This document shows, in pieces, positions 8,851 to 17,043 of a stretch of 64,000 bases of DNA (positions within the stretch are counted from its first letter, which is position 1; each line of letters begins with the position of its first letter). The stretch covers positions 372,001 through 436,000 of the forward strand of contig NZ_FXAJ01000001.1 in assembly GCF_900177535.1 (NCBI RefSeq), given 5' to 3'. This stretch comes from Priestia filamentosa (GTDB lineage Bacteria > Bacillota > Bacilli > Bacillales > Bacillaceae_H). Under the pieces are notes generated by a model. That model ran no database searches and was not told where the DNA came from. It saw nothing but the letters and a program-made list of their open reading frames with translations. A program made the position numbers and the translations under genes.

Positions 8851-10041
8851 ATGAATGATCAAAAAATTACTGTGATGCTTGGACTCCTTCCTTTTATAAT
8901 GGTTCTTGGGAATTCTTCTTTAATTCCAATCCTCCCTGAAATTCAGCAAAATCTTAACTTAAATGATACGCAAACAAGCTTTATTTTAAGTGCGTTTTCA
9001 TTGCCAGCTGCGCTTGCTATTCCTTTTGTAGGCATCCTTTCTGATCGATACGGAAGAAGAAAGCTCATTGTTCTATCACTTATATTGGTCATAATTGGAA
9101 GTTTGATTGCGGGAGTTAGTGAAATTGTAGGGTCTCAATATAGCTACTCCTTGCTTACGGTTGGGCGCATCATCCAAGGAGTGGGAGCAGCAGGTACTAC
9201 GCCTTTAGCAATGGCATTAGCGGGTGATTTGTTCAGTGGTGACAGAAGAGCAAAAGTGCTAGGTATATTGGAAGTATATAATGGTATTGGAAAAGTAATT
9301 GCTCCTATTATTGGGGCTTTAATTGCTCTTATCGCTTGGTACGCGCTTTTTTTTCTTTTTCCACTAGTAGCTATTATTCCTCTTATAGGAGTTACAAGAT
9401 ATGTGAAAGAAGAAAAACAGGAAAGCACGGTCTCTTTTTCAACTTATATTAAGAAGCTTGGGAAAGTTTTAAAACGAGAACAGCGCTGGCTGTATCCAAT
9501 GTTTTTTTTAGGCGGGCTTTGTCTCTTCTTATTATTCGGCTCTCTTTACTATCTTTCCTTTCTTATTGAAGAAAAGTATGGGATAGATGGTTTTTTTAAA
9601 GGAACATCTTTTGCTATTCCACTAGGAGCGATGACAATTACCTCTTATTGGACAGGAAAGAGAATTAAGGAGAATAAGATGATGATGAAAAAATTAGTAG
9701 TAATTGGTGTTACTTTTTTAATTTCCATGTTTTTTATTATGGTCTTTTTTCATTCACTACCTTTTTTAATGTTTTGCTTAACAGTAGCTCTTGGAGGATT
9801 AGGATTTTTGCTTCCATGTATTAATATGCTCGTGACTTCATCAGTAAGAGAGGAAGAGAGAGGATTTATCGTTTCGATATATGGGATGGTACGGTTCATT
9901 GGAGTAGCACTTGGGCCAATCATCTTTGAAAACTGGATGAAGGATGTTGAAGTAATGTTTTATAACTCTTTAATGTTAACAATTATTGCTGCTGTTTGGC
10001 TCGGCTTGCGTATACGAATCCATGCCCCTTCATATCAATAA
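8851..10041 (+). CDS. MFS drug/solute efflux transporter
   Basis: This 396-residue major facilitator has about 12 hydrophobic segments. MFS motif A is clear after segment 2 (GILSDRYGRRKLI, about residue 63), and a motif-C-like stretch lies in segment 5 (GKVIAPIIGALIA), which points to the proton-driven drug efflux family. The substrate is unknown. It is divergent from yqfZ with an 82-bp gap and has AGAAGGAAAAG before the ATG. B. subtilis has yqgA-yqgB-yqgC at this point instead, so this gene is a local difference. Confidence 0.85.
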   Translation: MNDQKITVMLGLLPFIMVLGNSSLIPILPEIQQNLNLNDTQTSFILSAFSLPAALAIPFVGILSDRYGRRKLIVLSLILVIIGSLIAGVSEIVGSQYSYSLLTVGRIIQGVGAAGTTPLAMALAGDLFSGDRRAKVLGILEVYNGIGKVIAPIIGALIALIAWYALFFLFPLVAIIPLIGVTRYVKEEKQESTVSFSTYIKKLGKVLKREQRWLYPMFFLGGLCLFLLFGSLYYLSFLIEEKYGIDGFFKGTSFAIPLGAMTITSYWTGKRIKENKMMMKKLVVIGVTFLISMFFIMVFFHSLPFLMFCLTVALGGLGFLLPCINMLVTSSVREEERGFIVSIYGMVRFIGVALGPIIFENWMKDVEVMFYNSLMLTIIAAVWLGLRIRIHAPSYQ

Positions 10042-10336
10042 AGATTTGTTAGGAATGTTCAGTAATAACAAAATCCTTAGAGTTTTTTGTTGCTACGCGT
10101 TAAATGAGGGGAGGTGCAATATTAAGTAGGACTTAAAGGCTCGGAAGGAAACAGGCAATTTATTAGCATTTAAATAAGTGTGAAATTCAGGGTTTAAATG
10201 AATTAATTATATACCAGACTATAGTGATGATTCTTCGTGATGAATCGAAAATTTAAAAAATAGAACGTTCTTTCTCGTTGAAAAAATAGGAGTTAATAAC
10301 CTTATTTTCCAATTTGTAAAATAAATAATAACCCAA
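10042..10336. other. Intergenic region upstream of the Pho box
   Basis: This AT-rich stretch follows the MFS gene. It holds an imperfect hairpin just after the stop (about 10045-10090, TTGTTA...TAACAA, then GTTTTTTG) that may terminate the MFS transcript, and a strong GGGGAGGTG ribosome-binding-like sequence near 10110 with no open frame behind it. Nothing else is supported. Confidence 0.5.
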
Positions 10337-10370
10337 TGTAAACGTAATGTTAAGTTATTGTAAATGTTAA
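10337..10370 (-). promoter_or_regulatory. Candidate PhoP-binding direct repeats (Pho box)
   Basis: TGTAAA (10337), TGTTAA (10348) and TGTAAA (10359) repeat with an exact 11-bp period, followed by a further TGTTAA at 10365. These are the reverse complement of the TTTACA/TTAACA PhoP repeats. The downstream gene is a phosphate carrier, which fits Pho regulation. Confidence 0.7.
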
Positions 10371-10380
10371 ATGAGTTCTG

Positions 10381-10409
10381 TTTACATAGTATTTTTTTTA
10401 CGTTAAAAC
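10381..10409 (+). promoter_or_regulatory. Promoter of the first nptA-like gene
   Basis: TTTACA (10381-10386) and TAAAAC (10404-10409) are 17 bp apart, just downstream of the Pho repeats and 63 nt before the GTG start. Confidence 0.55.
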
Positions 10410-10472
10410 TATTTGTGGGTTTCAAAAAAATGTCGAAAAAATAGAGATAAAAAGCTTGAAGGGGTTGAAGGT

Positions 10473-12125
10473 GTGGAATTAGATATCCAAACATTAATAT
10501 TCGAATTTATTGGCGGACTTGGGATTTTCTTATTTGGTATTAAGTCTATGGGTGACGGCTTACAAAAATCAGCAGGAGATAAGCTTCGTGATATTCTAGA
10601 TAAGTTTACAACAAATCCTATAATGGGTGTGCTAGCAGGGATGCTAGTGACCGTATTAATACAAAGTAGTTCTGGGACAACGGTTATTACTGTAGGGCTT
10701 GTTAGCGCTGGTTTTATGACCTTAAGGCAAGCTATTGGAGTTATTATGGGGGCAAATATCGGAACAACCGTAACAGCCTTCATTATTGGAATTGACGTAG
10801 GTGCTTATGCATTACCGATACTTGCTATTGGATCTGTTCTCATCTTTTTCTTTAATAAAAAACGAGTTAATAATATTGGACAAATCTTCTTTGGATTTGG
10901 TGCTTTATTCTTTGGTCTTGAATTAATGGGAGGGGCAATGAAGCCTCTACGTTCTTTAGAATCTTTTCACGACTTAACAGTAAGTATGAGTCATAACCCT
11001 ATTTTAGGTGTAGTTGTTGGAACACTTTTCACTGTTATTGTGCAAAGTTCGAGTGCTACAATTGGAATTTTACAGGAATTATACGGCCAAAATGCAATTG
11101 ATTTAAAAGCAGCACTTCCTGTATTATTTGGCGACAATATCGGTACAACGATTACAGCAGTATTAGCATCTTTAGGTGCTTCAATTGCAGCAAGAAGAGC
11201 TGCTCTTACACATGTTTTATTCAATGTTATTGGAACAACGATTTTCTTAATTATCTTACCTTTCTTTACTCAGTTTGTTGGCTTTCTGCAAGAAGCCTTC
11301 TCGTTAAATAAACCCATGACACTTGCTTTTGCACATGGTACTTTTAATTTAACGAATACGCTTATTCAGCTTCCATTTGTAGGTGTTTTAGCATATATTG
11401 TAACGAAAGTAATTCCTGGCAAAGATACAGCGATTGACTACAATCCCCGTCATCTCGATCCGGTCTTCATTGAACAGTCGCCATCAATTGCTCTTGGACA
11501 AGCTAAGGAAGAAGTTGTTCGAATGGGTCAGTTTGCCACAACGGGCGTAGAGGAAACTGGACAGTATATGAAAACAAAGCAAAGAAAACATTTTGATACA
11601 ACTGTTCAAATTGAAGATGCGATTAATAATCTTGATCGAAAAATTACAGATTATCTTGTTTTATTATCAGCGAGTTCGCTGTCACCAGGAGAAAGTGAAG
11701 AGCATTCTATGCTTCTAGATTCTGTTCGCGATATTGAACGAATTGGTGATCATTTTGAGAATATTAATGAACTTATTGAGTATCAAGTAACAAATAAAGT
11801 GAGAATTACAGATGATGCTTTAGCAGATTTAGAAGAGATGTTCTCTCTTACTTTAAGTGCAGTAAAACAAGCAGTCTACGCTCTTGAACATAATGATGTG
11901 AATAGTGCTCGAGAAGTGTTAGAAAAGGAACATAAGATTGATCTTATGGAACGAGCATTGCGGAAAAAACATATCTTACGTTTGAATGAACGTAAATGTT
12001 CAGGTGCAGCAGGGATTGTTTTTGTGGACATCATTAGTAATTTTGAGCGAATCGGTGATCATGCTGTGAACATTGCTGAAGCTATTTTAGGCGAAAGAGA
12101 AGATAAAGTACGTAATTATAATTAG
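10473..12125 (+). CDS. Na/phosphate cotransporter with PhoU-like tail (copy 1)
   Basis: This 550-residue NptA/YjbB-type carrier has two repeated Na_Pi_cotrans membrane halves, each with a QSSS signature (residues 64-67 and 191-194), followed from about residue 340 by a cytosolic PhoU-like helical domain with two ERIGDH motifs. It should import phosphate with sodium; the PhoU-like part probably couples it to phosphate status. The start is the GTG at 10473, 8 nt after GAAGGGG; an in-frame TTG 60 nt upstream has no binding site. A tandem paralogue follows and the pst operon lies 11 kb away. Both signatures are intact, so this copy is likely active. Confidence 0.88.
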   Translation: MELDIQTLIFEFIGGLGIFLFGIKSMGDGLQKSAGDKLRDILDKFTTNPIMGVLAGMLVTVLIQSSSGTTVITVGLVSAGFMTLRQAIGVIMGANIGTTVTAFIIGIDVGAYALPILAIGSVLIFFFNKKRVNNIGQIFFGFGALFFGLELMGGAMKPLRSLESFHDLTVSMSHNPILGVVVGTLFTVIVQSSSATIGILQELYGQNAIDLKAALPVLFGDNIGTTITAVLASLGASIAARRAALTHVLFNVIGTTIFLIILPFFTQFVGFLQEAFSLNKPMTLAFAHGTFNLTNTLIQLPFVGVLAYIVTKVIPGKDTAIDYNPRHLDPVFIEQSPSIALGQAKEEVVRMGQFATTGVEETGQYMKTKQRKHFDTTVQIEDAINNLDRKITDYLVLLSASSLSPGESEEHSMLLDSVRDIERIGDHFENINELIEYQVTNKVRITDDALADLEEMFSLTLSAVKQAVYALEHNDVNSAREVLEKEHKIDLMERALRKKHILRLNERKCSGAAGIVFVDIISNFERIGDHAVNIAEAILGEREDKVRNYN

Positions 12126-12133
12126 GATGAATG

Positions 12134-12172
12134 AAAATAACCGTAGGCATAGATTTATGCTACGGTTATTTT
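12134..12172 (+). terminator. Terminator after nptA copy 1
   Basis: A long stem (AAAATAACCGTAG / CTACGGTTATTTT) with a GCAT...ATGC extension lies 8 nt after the stop codon. A small open frame across it (12127-12315) is not a gene. Confidence 0.85.
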
Positions 12173-12549
12173 ATATTTATGTTAACATTTGTCTTTATCT
12201 ATTAAAGCAAGGAGAGGTTTTGCAGGAGTTACATTTTGACAACACAATAGATAATTATATAGAAGCGACGCTAGCTTTAATTATATTTAAGGTGTGGAAG
12301 AACAATATTGAATAAGTATTTTACAGGGTTTTCATAACTATCATAATAGCGAATTAATGTTATTGCGAATCCATCTTTGTATTATCTCCTTTATAGCAAA
12401 AGGTTATTAGATAAAAGAAAACAAGAAAGGATTAGATAAAAATATAAAGATCTTGTTGTCTTTTAAGTATATTATCGTCCATACTTATAAATAAGTCCTT
12501 CTATCGGAGAACAAAGGGAAAGCATCATGATGCTAAAGGAGGGGAAGCG
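12173..12549. other. Intergenic region between the two nptA copies
   Basis: This 377-bp AT-rich stretch has no credible gene and no phased TTTACA repeats, unlike the region before copy 1. A perfect 14-bp palindrome centred on CATG (12521-12534) lies directly before the ribosome binding site of copy 2. No convincing promoter was found. Confidence 0.5.
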
Positions 12550-14184
12550 ATGGATGTAACGCTCCAGAAGCAAATTTTTGAATTTATTGGAGGCCTTGGC
12601 CTCTTTGTATTTGCGATTACATATTTAGGAGAAGGATTACAGAAATCAACAGGGGAGAGGCTCAGGAAAGTTATTGATACGTTTACGAGTAATCCTATTA
12701 TCGGTGTTTTTGCCGGAATGATTTCAACAATTCTTGTTCAAAGCAGCTCTGGAATGATTATTATCGTTCTTGGGTTAGTAAGTGCAAGATTTATGACATT
12801 AAGGCAAGCTATTGGCGTTATAATGGGTGCAAATATTGGTACAACGCTAACAGCTTTCATTATTGGTATTAATTTTAGTTCTTATTTTCTTCCTGCGCTA
12901 GCCGTTGGCTCGATGCTTATTGTATTTTTTTACAGTAAAAAAGTTCATTATATAGGTCAAGTTATTTTTGGGTTTGGAGCTTTATTTCTAGGCTTAGAGC
13001 TTATGGGAGATGGTATGAGAGAGATTGTTTCCTTAGACATATTTCAAGATTTTATTTTAAATATGGGAAACAACCCTTTTTTTGGAGTGAGTATGGGGAC
13101 GATTTTTACTGCAGTTGTCCAAAAGTCAAGTGTTTCAATTGGGGTTTTGCAAGAGTTGTATAAGCAGGATTCTATTAGTTTAACAGCGGCACTTCCTGTT
13201 TTATTTGGTGCAAATATTGGTACAACAGTGACGGTCGTTTTAGCTTCTTTAAGTGCTTCTGTACTCGCTAAAAGGGCAGCTTTAACGCATGTTTTATTAA
13301 ATGTGTCAGGGACGATTGTTTTTTTAGTATTTCTTCCTGTTTTTACAGCATTTATATCTGTTGTTCAAGTTTCTTTTCACCTCAATGGAGCAATTACAAT
13401 TGCTGTTGCCCACGCTGTTTTTAATATTTTCAACACACTTCTTTGGCTCCCATTTGTAGGCGTACTCGTATATTTAGTTACAAAAGCTTTTCCAGAAAGA
13501 AATACCTTTGTAACTCAAAATCAGGGATATCTTGATAGACAGTTTATTGAGCAAGCCCCAACAGTTGCCCTGAGTCAAGTACAAAAAGAAATTATTGAAA
13601 TGAGTCATCTTTTATTAAAAAACTTTGTACAAGCTTACAGCTATTTAAGTACGAGAGATCGTATACATGCTCAAGAAGTCGTAAATCTAATGGAAATATT
13701 AGAAAACAAGGAAAGAAAAATAAAAGCGTATTTTCTCCTGTTATCTGAGAATGCTTTATCAACGCTTGAGAGTGAAGATTATTTTAGGCTCCAAGAAGAA
13801 GTGCATTATTTAAAAAGAATAGGAGCTCATTGTGAGAATATTACGGAATTTGTGGATTATCAATTGGCTAATAAAGTCTTTTTTACAAATGAGGCTTCTT
13901 CAGATTTAGAAGAAATGTTCCAAAGTACTTCAAAAGCCCTTTCTGAAACAATAAAAGCTTTGGAAAGTAAAAACATAAAAAGCGCCCGCGGCGTTCTTGA
14001 AATTGAAGATCGGATTGACCGAATGGAAAGGGTACTGCGCAAAAAGCATATTCTACGTTTAAATAAAGGAGAATGTTCAGGAGCAGCTAGTATCTTATTT
14101 GTGGATATTATTAATAATTTGGAGAGAATTGGAGACTATGCTGAAAAACTATCTCAGCACATTTTAGAACAAAATAACTCTTAA
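12550..14184 (+). CDS. Na/phosphate cotransporter-like protein (diverged copy 2)
   Basis: This 544-residue paralogue of the preceding gene is collinear over its whole length, with two Na_Pi_cotrans halves and a PhoU-like tail. Several signatures have changed: the first QSSS (residues 64-67) is kept, but the second is QKSS (191-194), and the two PhoU motifs read KRIGAH and ERIGDY instead of ERIGDH. The frame is open with AAAGGAGGGG before the ATG, so it is expressed or only recently relaxed. Transport activity is uncertain; a changed ion dependence or a regulatory role is possible. Confidence 0.82.
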   Translation: MDVTLQKQIFEFIGGLGLFVFAITYLGEGLQKSTGERLRKVIDTFTSNPIIGVFAGMISTILVQSSSGMIIIVLGLVSARFMTLRQAIGVIMGANIGTTLTAFIIGINFSSYFLPALAVGSMLIVFFYSKKVHYIGQVIFGFGALFLGLELMGDGMREIVSLDIFQDFILNMGNNPFFGVSMGTIFTAVVQKSSVSIGVLQELYKQDSISLTAALPVLFGANIGTTVTVVLASLSASVLAKRAALTHVLLNVSGTIVFLVFLPVFTAFISVVQVSFHLNGAITIAVAHAVFNIFNTLLWLPFVGVLVYLVTKAFPERNTFVTQNQGYLDRQFIEQAPTVALSQVQKEIIEMSHLLLKNFVQAYSYLSTRDRIHAQEVVNLMEILENKERKIKAYFLLLSENALSTLESEDYFRLQEEVHYLKRIGAHCENITEFVDYQLANKVFFTNEASSDLEEMFQSTSKALSETIKALESKNIKSARGVLEIEDRIDRMERVLRKKHILRLNKGECSGAASILFVDIINNLERIGDYAEKLSQHILEQNNS

Positions 14185-14262
14185 TCGTTAAGGGTGAGAG
14201 TGGAATGGAAAATAGAAAGCTATCATCCTTAACTTTAACTTTATTTTTTTCTTAGAAAACGA

Positions 14263-14291
14263 TTGACAAAAGATTGTCTTGATGATAAATT
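14263..14291 (+). promoter_or_regulatory. tRNA operon promoter
   Basis: TTGACA (14263-14268), a 17-bp spacer and TAAATT (14286-14291) end 21 nt before the first tRNA. Confidence 0.8.
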
Positions 14292-14312
14292 AGATATTGT
14301 CCTATTTAATGT

Positions 14313-14387
14313 TCCACAGTAGCTCAGTGGTAGAGCTATCGGCTGTTAACCGATCGGTCGTAGGTTCGAATCCTACCTGTGGAGCCA
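14313..14387 (+). tRNA. tRNA-Asn (GTT)
   Basis: A full cloverleaf: acceptor TCCACAG/CTGTGGA, D arm AGCTCAGTGGTAGAGC, anticodon loop CTGTTAA with anticodon GTT, T arm GTAGG-TTCGAAT-CCTAC, discriminator G and encoded CCA. Confidence 0.96.
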
Positions 14388-14390
14388 TTT

Positions 14391-14464
14391 GGCGGTGTAG
14401 CTCAGCTGGCTAGAGCGTACGGTTCATACCCGTGAGGTCGGGGGTTCGATCCCCTCCGCCGCTA
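14391..14464 (+). tRNA. tRNA-Met (CAT), elongator
   Basis: Anticodon CAT in loop TTCATAC. Acceptor GGCGGTG pairs with CGCCGCT (two G-U pairs), discriminator A. It lacks the initiator's C1 mismatch and GGG anticodon-stem pairs. CCA is not encoded. Confidence 0.92.
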
Positions 14465-14488
14465 TTGTTTTATTATAGTATTCATAAT

Positions 14489-14565
14489 GGACCCTTAGCT
14501 CAGCTGGTTAGAGCAGACGGCTCATAACCGTCCGGTCGCAGGTTCGAGTCCTGCAGGGTCCACCA
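14489..14565 (+). tRNA. tRNA-Ile2 (CAT, lysidine-modified)
   Basis: Anticodon CAT in loop CTCATAA. The acceptor GGACCCT and overall body match the minor isoleucine tRNA that reads AUA after TilS converts C34 to lysidine, not a methionine tRNA. CCA is encoded. Confidence 0.85.
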
Positions 14566-14576
14566 TAATTTTAAGT

Positions 14577-14669
14577 GGAGGAATACCCAAGTCCGGCTGA
14601 AGGGATCGGTCTTGAAAACCGACAGGGGTGTCAAAACCCGCGGGGGTTCGAATCCCCCTTCCTCCTCCA
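14577..14669 (+). tRNA. tRNA-Ser (TGA)
   Basis: Class II tRNA with a long variable arm (ACAGGGGTGTCAAAACCCGC region), anticodon TGA in loop CTTGAAA, acceptor GGAGGAA/TTCCTCC and encoded CCA. The base before CCA is T, where serine tRNAs usually have G. Confidence 0.93.
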
Positions 14670-14685
14670 TACATATAACATTAAC

Positions 14686-14716
14686 AAGTTTTCTGCATAG
14701 CAGAAAACTTTTTTTG
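14686..14716 (+). terminator. Terminator of the tRNA operon
   Basis: An 11-bp stem AAGTTTTCTGC / GCAGAAAACTT with a 3-nt loop is followed by T residues. Confidence 0.92.
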
Positions 14717-14787
14717 TTTAGTCGTATAAAAATCGGGTAAAAGGTAAATATAAACTCGTTGTTTCAGCAAGAAGAAAATCATTTTAA

Positions 14788-14816
14788 TTGAAACAATAGG
14801 GTATATTTGCTATTCT
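14788..14816 (+). promoter_or_regulatory. sodA promoter
   Basis: TTGAAA (14788-14793), a 17-bp spacer and TATTCT (14811-14816) lie 62 nt upstream of the sodA ATG. Confidence 0.75.
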
Positions 14817-14877
14817 AAAGCTAACGGAGCAATTTTTGCTACCACAAATTTTACATAATCTAAAGGAGGAATTTTTC

Positions 14878-15483
14878 ATGGCACATGAATTACCACAATT
14901 ACCTTACGCGTATGACGCACTTGAACCACATATCGACAAGGAAACAATGAACATTCACCATACGAAACACCACAACACATATGTAACGAAGTTAAACGAT
15001 GCAATCAAGGGTACTGATCTTGAGTCTAAAAGCATTGAAGAACTAGTATCAAACTTAGACGCTGTACCTGAAAACATTCGTACAGCTGTACGCAACAACG
15101 GTGGTGGACATGCTAACCACAGCCTTTTCTGGACAATCCTTTCACCAGAAGGTGGCGGTGAGCCAACTGGCGAATTAGCAGATGCAATCAACAAAAAGTT
15201 TGGAAGCTACGAGAAATTCCAAGAAGAATTCGCAGCAGCTGCAGCAGGCCGCTTCGGTTCTGGTTGGGCTTGGCTTGTTGTAGATAACGGCGAAGTTGCG
15301 ATCACAAGCACTCCAAACCAAGATTCACCGCTTATGGAAGGTAAAACACCTGTTCTAGGCTTAGACGTTTGGGAGCATGCTTACTACTTAAACTACCAAA
15401 ACCGTCGTCCAGACTACATTTCAGCATTCTGGAATGTTGTAAACTGGGACGAAGTATCAAAACGCTACGAAGCAGCAAAATAA
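14878..15483 (+). CDS. sodA: Superoxide dismutase [Mn/Fe]
   Basis: SodA converts superoxide to hydrogen peroxide and oxygen in the cytosol. The 201-residue protein is the usual length. Metal ligands are visible: His in HHTKHH (near residue 27), His in [10 protein letters not shown] (near 82), and Asp and His in [11 protein letters not shown] (near 164-168). The GGGG...GRFGSGWAW pattern suits the manganese form. The ATG at 14878 follows TAAAGGAGG; an upstream in-frame start at 14836 has no binding site. Codon usage is strongly biased, as for a highly expressed gene. It has its own promoter and terminator. Confidence 0.97.
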   Translation: MAHELPQLPYAYDALEPHIDKETMNIHHTKHHNTYVTKLNDAIKGTDLESKSIEELVSNLDAVPENIRTAVRNNGGGHANHSLFWTILSPEGGGEPTGELADAINKKFGSYEKFQEEFAAAAAGRFGSGWAWLVVDNGEVAITSTPNQDSPLMEGKTPVLGLDVWEHAYYLNYQNRRPDYISAFWNVVNWDEVSKRYEAAK

Positions 15484-15505
15484 GAGAAACGCTTCTAATA
15501 AAAAG

Positions 15506-15535
15506 CTCGGAGACAAAATGTCTCCGAGTCTTTTT
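15506..15535 (+). terminator. Terminator after sodA
   Basis: A GC-rich 10-bp stem CTCGGAGACA / TGTCTCCGAG is followed by a T-rich tract. Confidence 0.92.
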
Positions 15536-15555
15536 ATTAGAGAAGTGATATTCCT

Positions 15556-15584
15556 TTGTTCAAAATTACATTATGTAGTATAAC
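15556..15584 (+). promoter_or_regulatory. Candidate yqgE promoter
   Basis: TTGTTC (15556-15561) and TATAAC (15579-15584) are 17 bp apart, 50 nt before the yqgE start. Confidence 0.6.
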
Positions 15585-15634
15585 TCTTTTATCTTTTGCC
15601 AAACTAGGGGTAGAAGAGAAAAGGAGTTTTACGT

Positions 15635-16924
15635 ATGGCAGTTTTGAAAAAAGTGTTTGGAGATGTTGAAGTTACGAAAGATCTTTTGCTTCTTTTAACG
15701 GTTGGAGCTCTTTATTCACTTGCAATATCATTATCCAATACGTTCGTAAACGTCTATTTATGGAAGCAATCAGGGCAGTTTTTAGATCTCGCGCTCTACA
15801 ACTTAGCCATTGTGATTTTTCATCCTTTGACATTTGTTGTAGCAGGGAAGCTTGCTAAGAAAGTGGATCGAGTTATTGTCTTAAGACTAGGAGTATCATT
15901 TTTAGCAGTCTTTTATATTACGGTCTTACTTGTTGGGAACAATGCTTCATCGCTCCTTTTACTCTTAGGGGCTCTACTTGGAATTGGCTATGGATTTTAC
16001 TGGCTTGCTTTTGATGTATTAACATTTGAGATTACAGAACCTGAAACAAGAGATTTTTTTAACGGATTTATGGGGATATTGAATTCATTCGCAGGAATGA
16101 TTGGTCCTATTGTAGCAGGATTGATTATCTCGTCTTTCATTAAAATGACGGGATATAAAATTATCTTTTTTACTTCTTTATTTCTATTCCTAAGCGCTGT
16201 TGTGTTAAGTTTCTTTCTTAAAAGAAGAGAAGCAGAAGGAAAGTATCGCTTTAAAGAAGTACTTGCCGAACGAAAAAAGAATCGAAACTGGCGTCTTATT
16301 TTATATGCACACCTTTTTCAAGGAATCCGAGAAGGAACCTTTATTTTTATTATCTCTGTTCTTGTTTTTATTACGACAAACAGTGAGCTTGCGCTAGGAA
16401 CATTTGGTCTTGTTAATTCTGCCGTCGCTTTTGTGGGCTATTATTTAGCATCACGATTTATAAAGAAGAAGCATCGATACAAGTCAATCTTAGCAGGTGG
16501 ACTTTTGCTATATGCTTCTGTCTTTTTAATTATTTTTAAAGTAACATATGTTAAATTGTTATGCTATGCTGTTTGCATTGCAATCGGATATCCGCTTTTA
16601 CTTGTTCCTTATATGTCGATTACATTTGACGTAATTGGAAGGGCCGAAGGAATTAAAGAAAAGCGAATTGAGTTTATCGTTGTACGGGATGTTTTTTTAA
16701 ATATGGGACGAATTATCTCAATTCTTTTATTTATCGGGGCTATCACCTTTTTTGATGAAAAACAAAGTGTGCCCATTCTTTTAGCAATAATCGGAGTTGG
16801 ACATGCAACTATTTATTTTTTTGTTCGTCATGTATCATTGAAGCCCTTAGAAAAAATAAAGGAAGAAGAACCCTCAATTTCCAAAAAAACTTTAAATGAA
16901 GGTGATGGAGAGTCACCTGCATGA
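15635..16924 (+). CDS. yqgE: MFS-type transporter YqgE
   Basis: This 429-residue polytopic membrane protein has about 12 hydrophobic segments. It matches B. subtilis YqgE in length and in its place between sodA and pbpA. It lacks the canonical DRxGRR motif A of drug exporters; a conserved stretch EPETRDFFNGFMG lies near residue 131. The C-terminal 25 residues are charged and cytosolic. The substrate is unknown. AAAAGGAG precedes the ATG. Confidence 0.85.
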   Translation: MAVLKKVFGDVEVTKDLLLLLTVGALYSLAISLSNTFVNVYLWKQSGQFLDLALYNLAIVIFHPLTFVVAGKLAKKVDRVIVLRLGVSFLAVFYITVLLVGNNASSLLLLLGALLGIGYGFYWLAFDVLTFEITEPETRDFFNGFMGILNSFAGMIGPIVAGLIISSFIKMTGYKIIFFTSLFLFLSAVVLSFFLKRREAEGKYRFKEVLAERKKNRNWRLILYAHLFQGIREGTFIFIISVLVFITTNSELALGTFGLVNSAVAFVGYYLASRFIKKKHRYKSILAGGLLLYASVFLIIFKVTYVKLLCYAVCIAIGYPLLLVPYMSITFDVIGRAEGIKEKRIEFIVVRDVFLNMGRIISILLFIGAITFFDEKQSVPILLAIIGVGHATIYFFVRHVSLKPLEKIKEEEPSISKKTLNEGDGESPA

Positions 16925-16936
16925 GTAATTTGGCGG

Positions 16937-17004
16937 TAGAAATCTTTCTTTATTTGCATTAAAATAACACTAGACAGTTAATAGGGCACCTTCCATAGGT
17001 GTCT
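16937..17004 (+). promoter_or_regulatory. Promoter plus leader hairpin of pbpA copy 1
   Basis: TAGAAA (16937-16942), a 17-bp spacer and TAAAAT (16960-16965) are followed at 16984-17004 by a 7-bp hairpin with a GGCACC / GGTGTC core and TTATTTG after it. The same layout precedes the other two pbpA copies. Confidence 0.65.
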
Positions 17005-17043
17005 TATTTGTTTGTGGAATAGCGAGAGATTGAAGGTGAAGGG

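Noticed and set aside
10413-10472. Longer N-terminus for nptA copy 1 from a TTG
   Set aside because: No ribosome binding site lies before the TTG, and the GTG at 10473 has one and gives an N-terminus like copy 2.
12127-12315. 62-codon open frame after nptA copy 1
   Set aside because: It lies over the terminator hairpin of nptA copy 1 and has no binding site.
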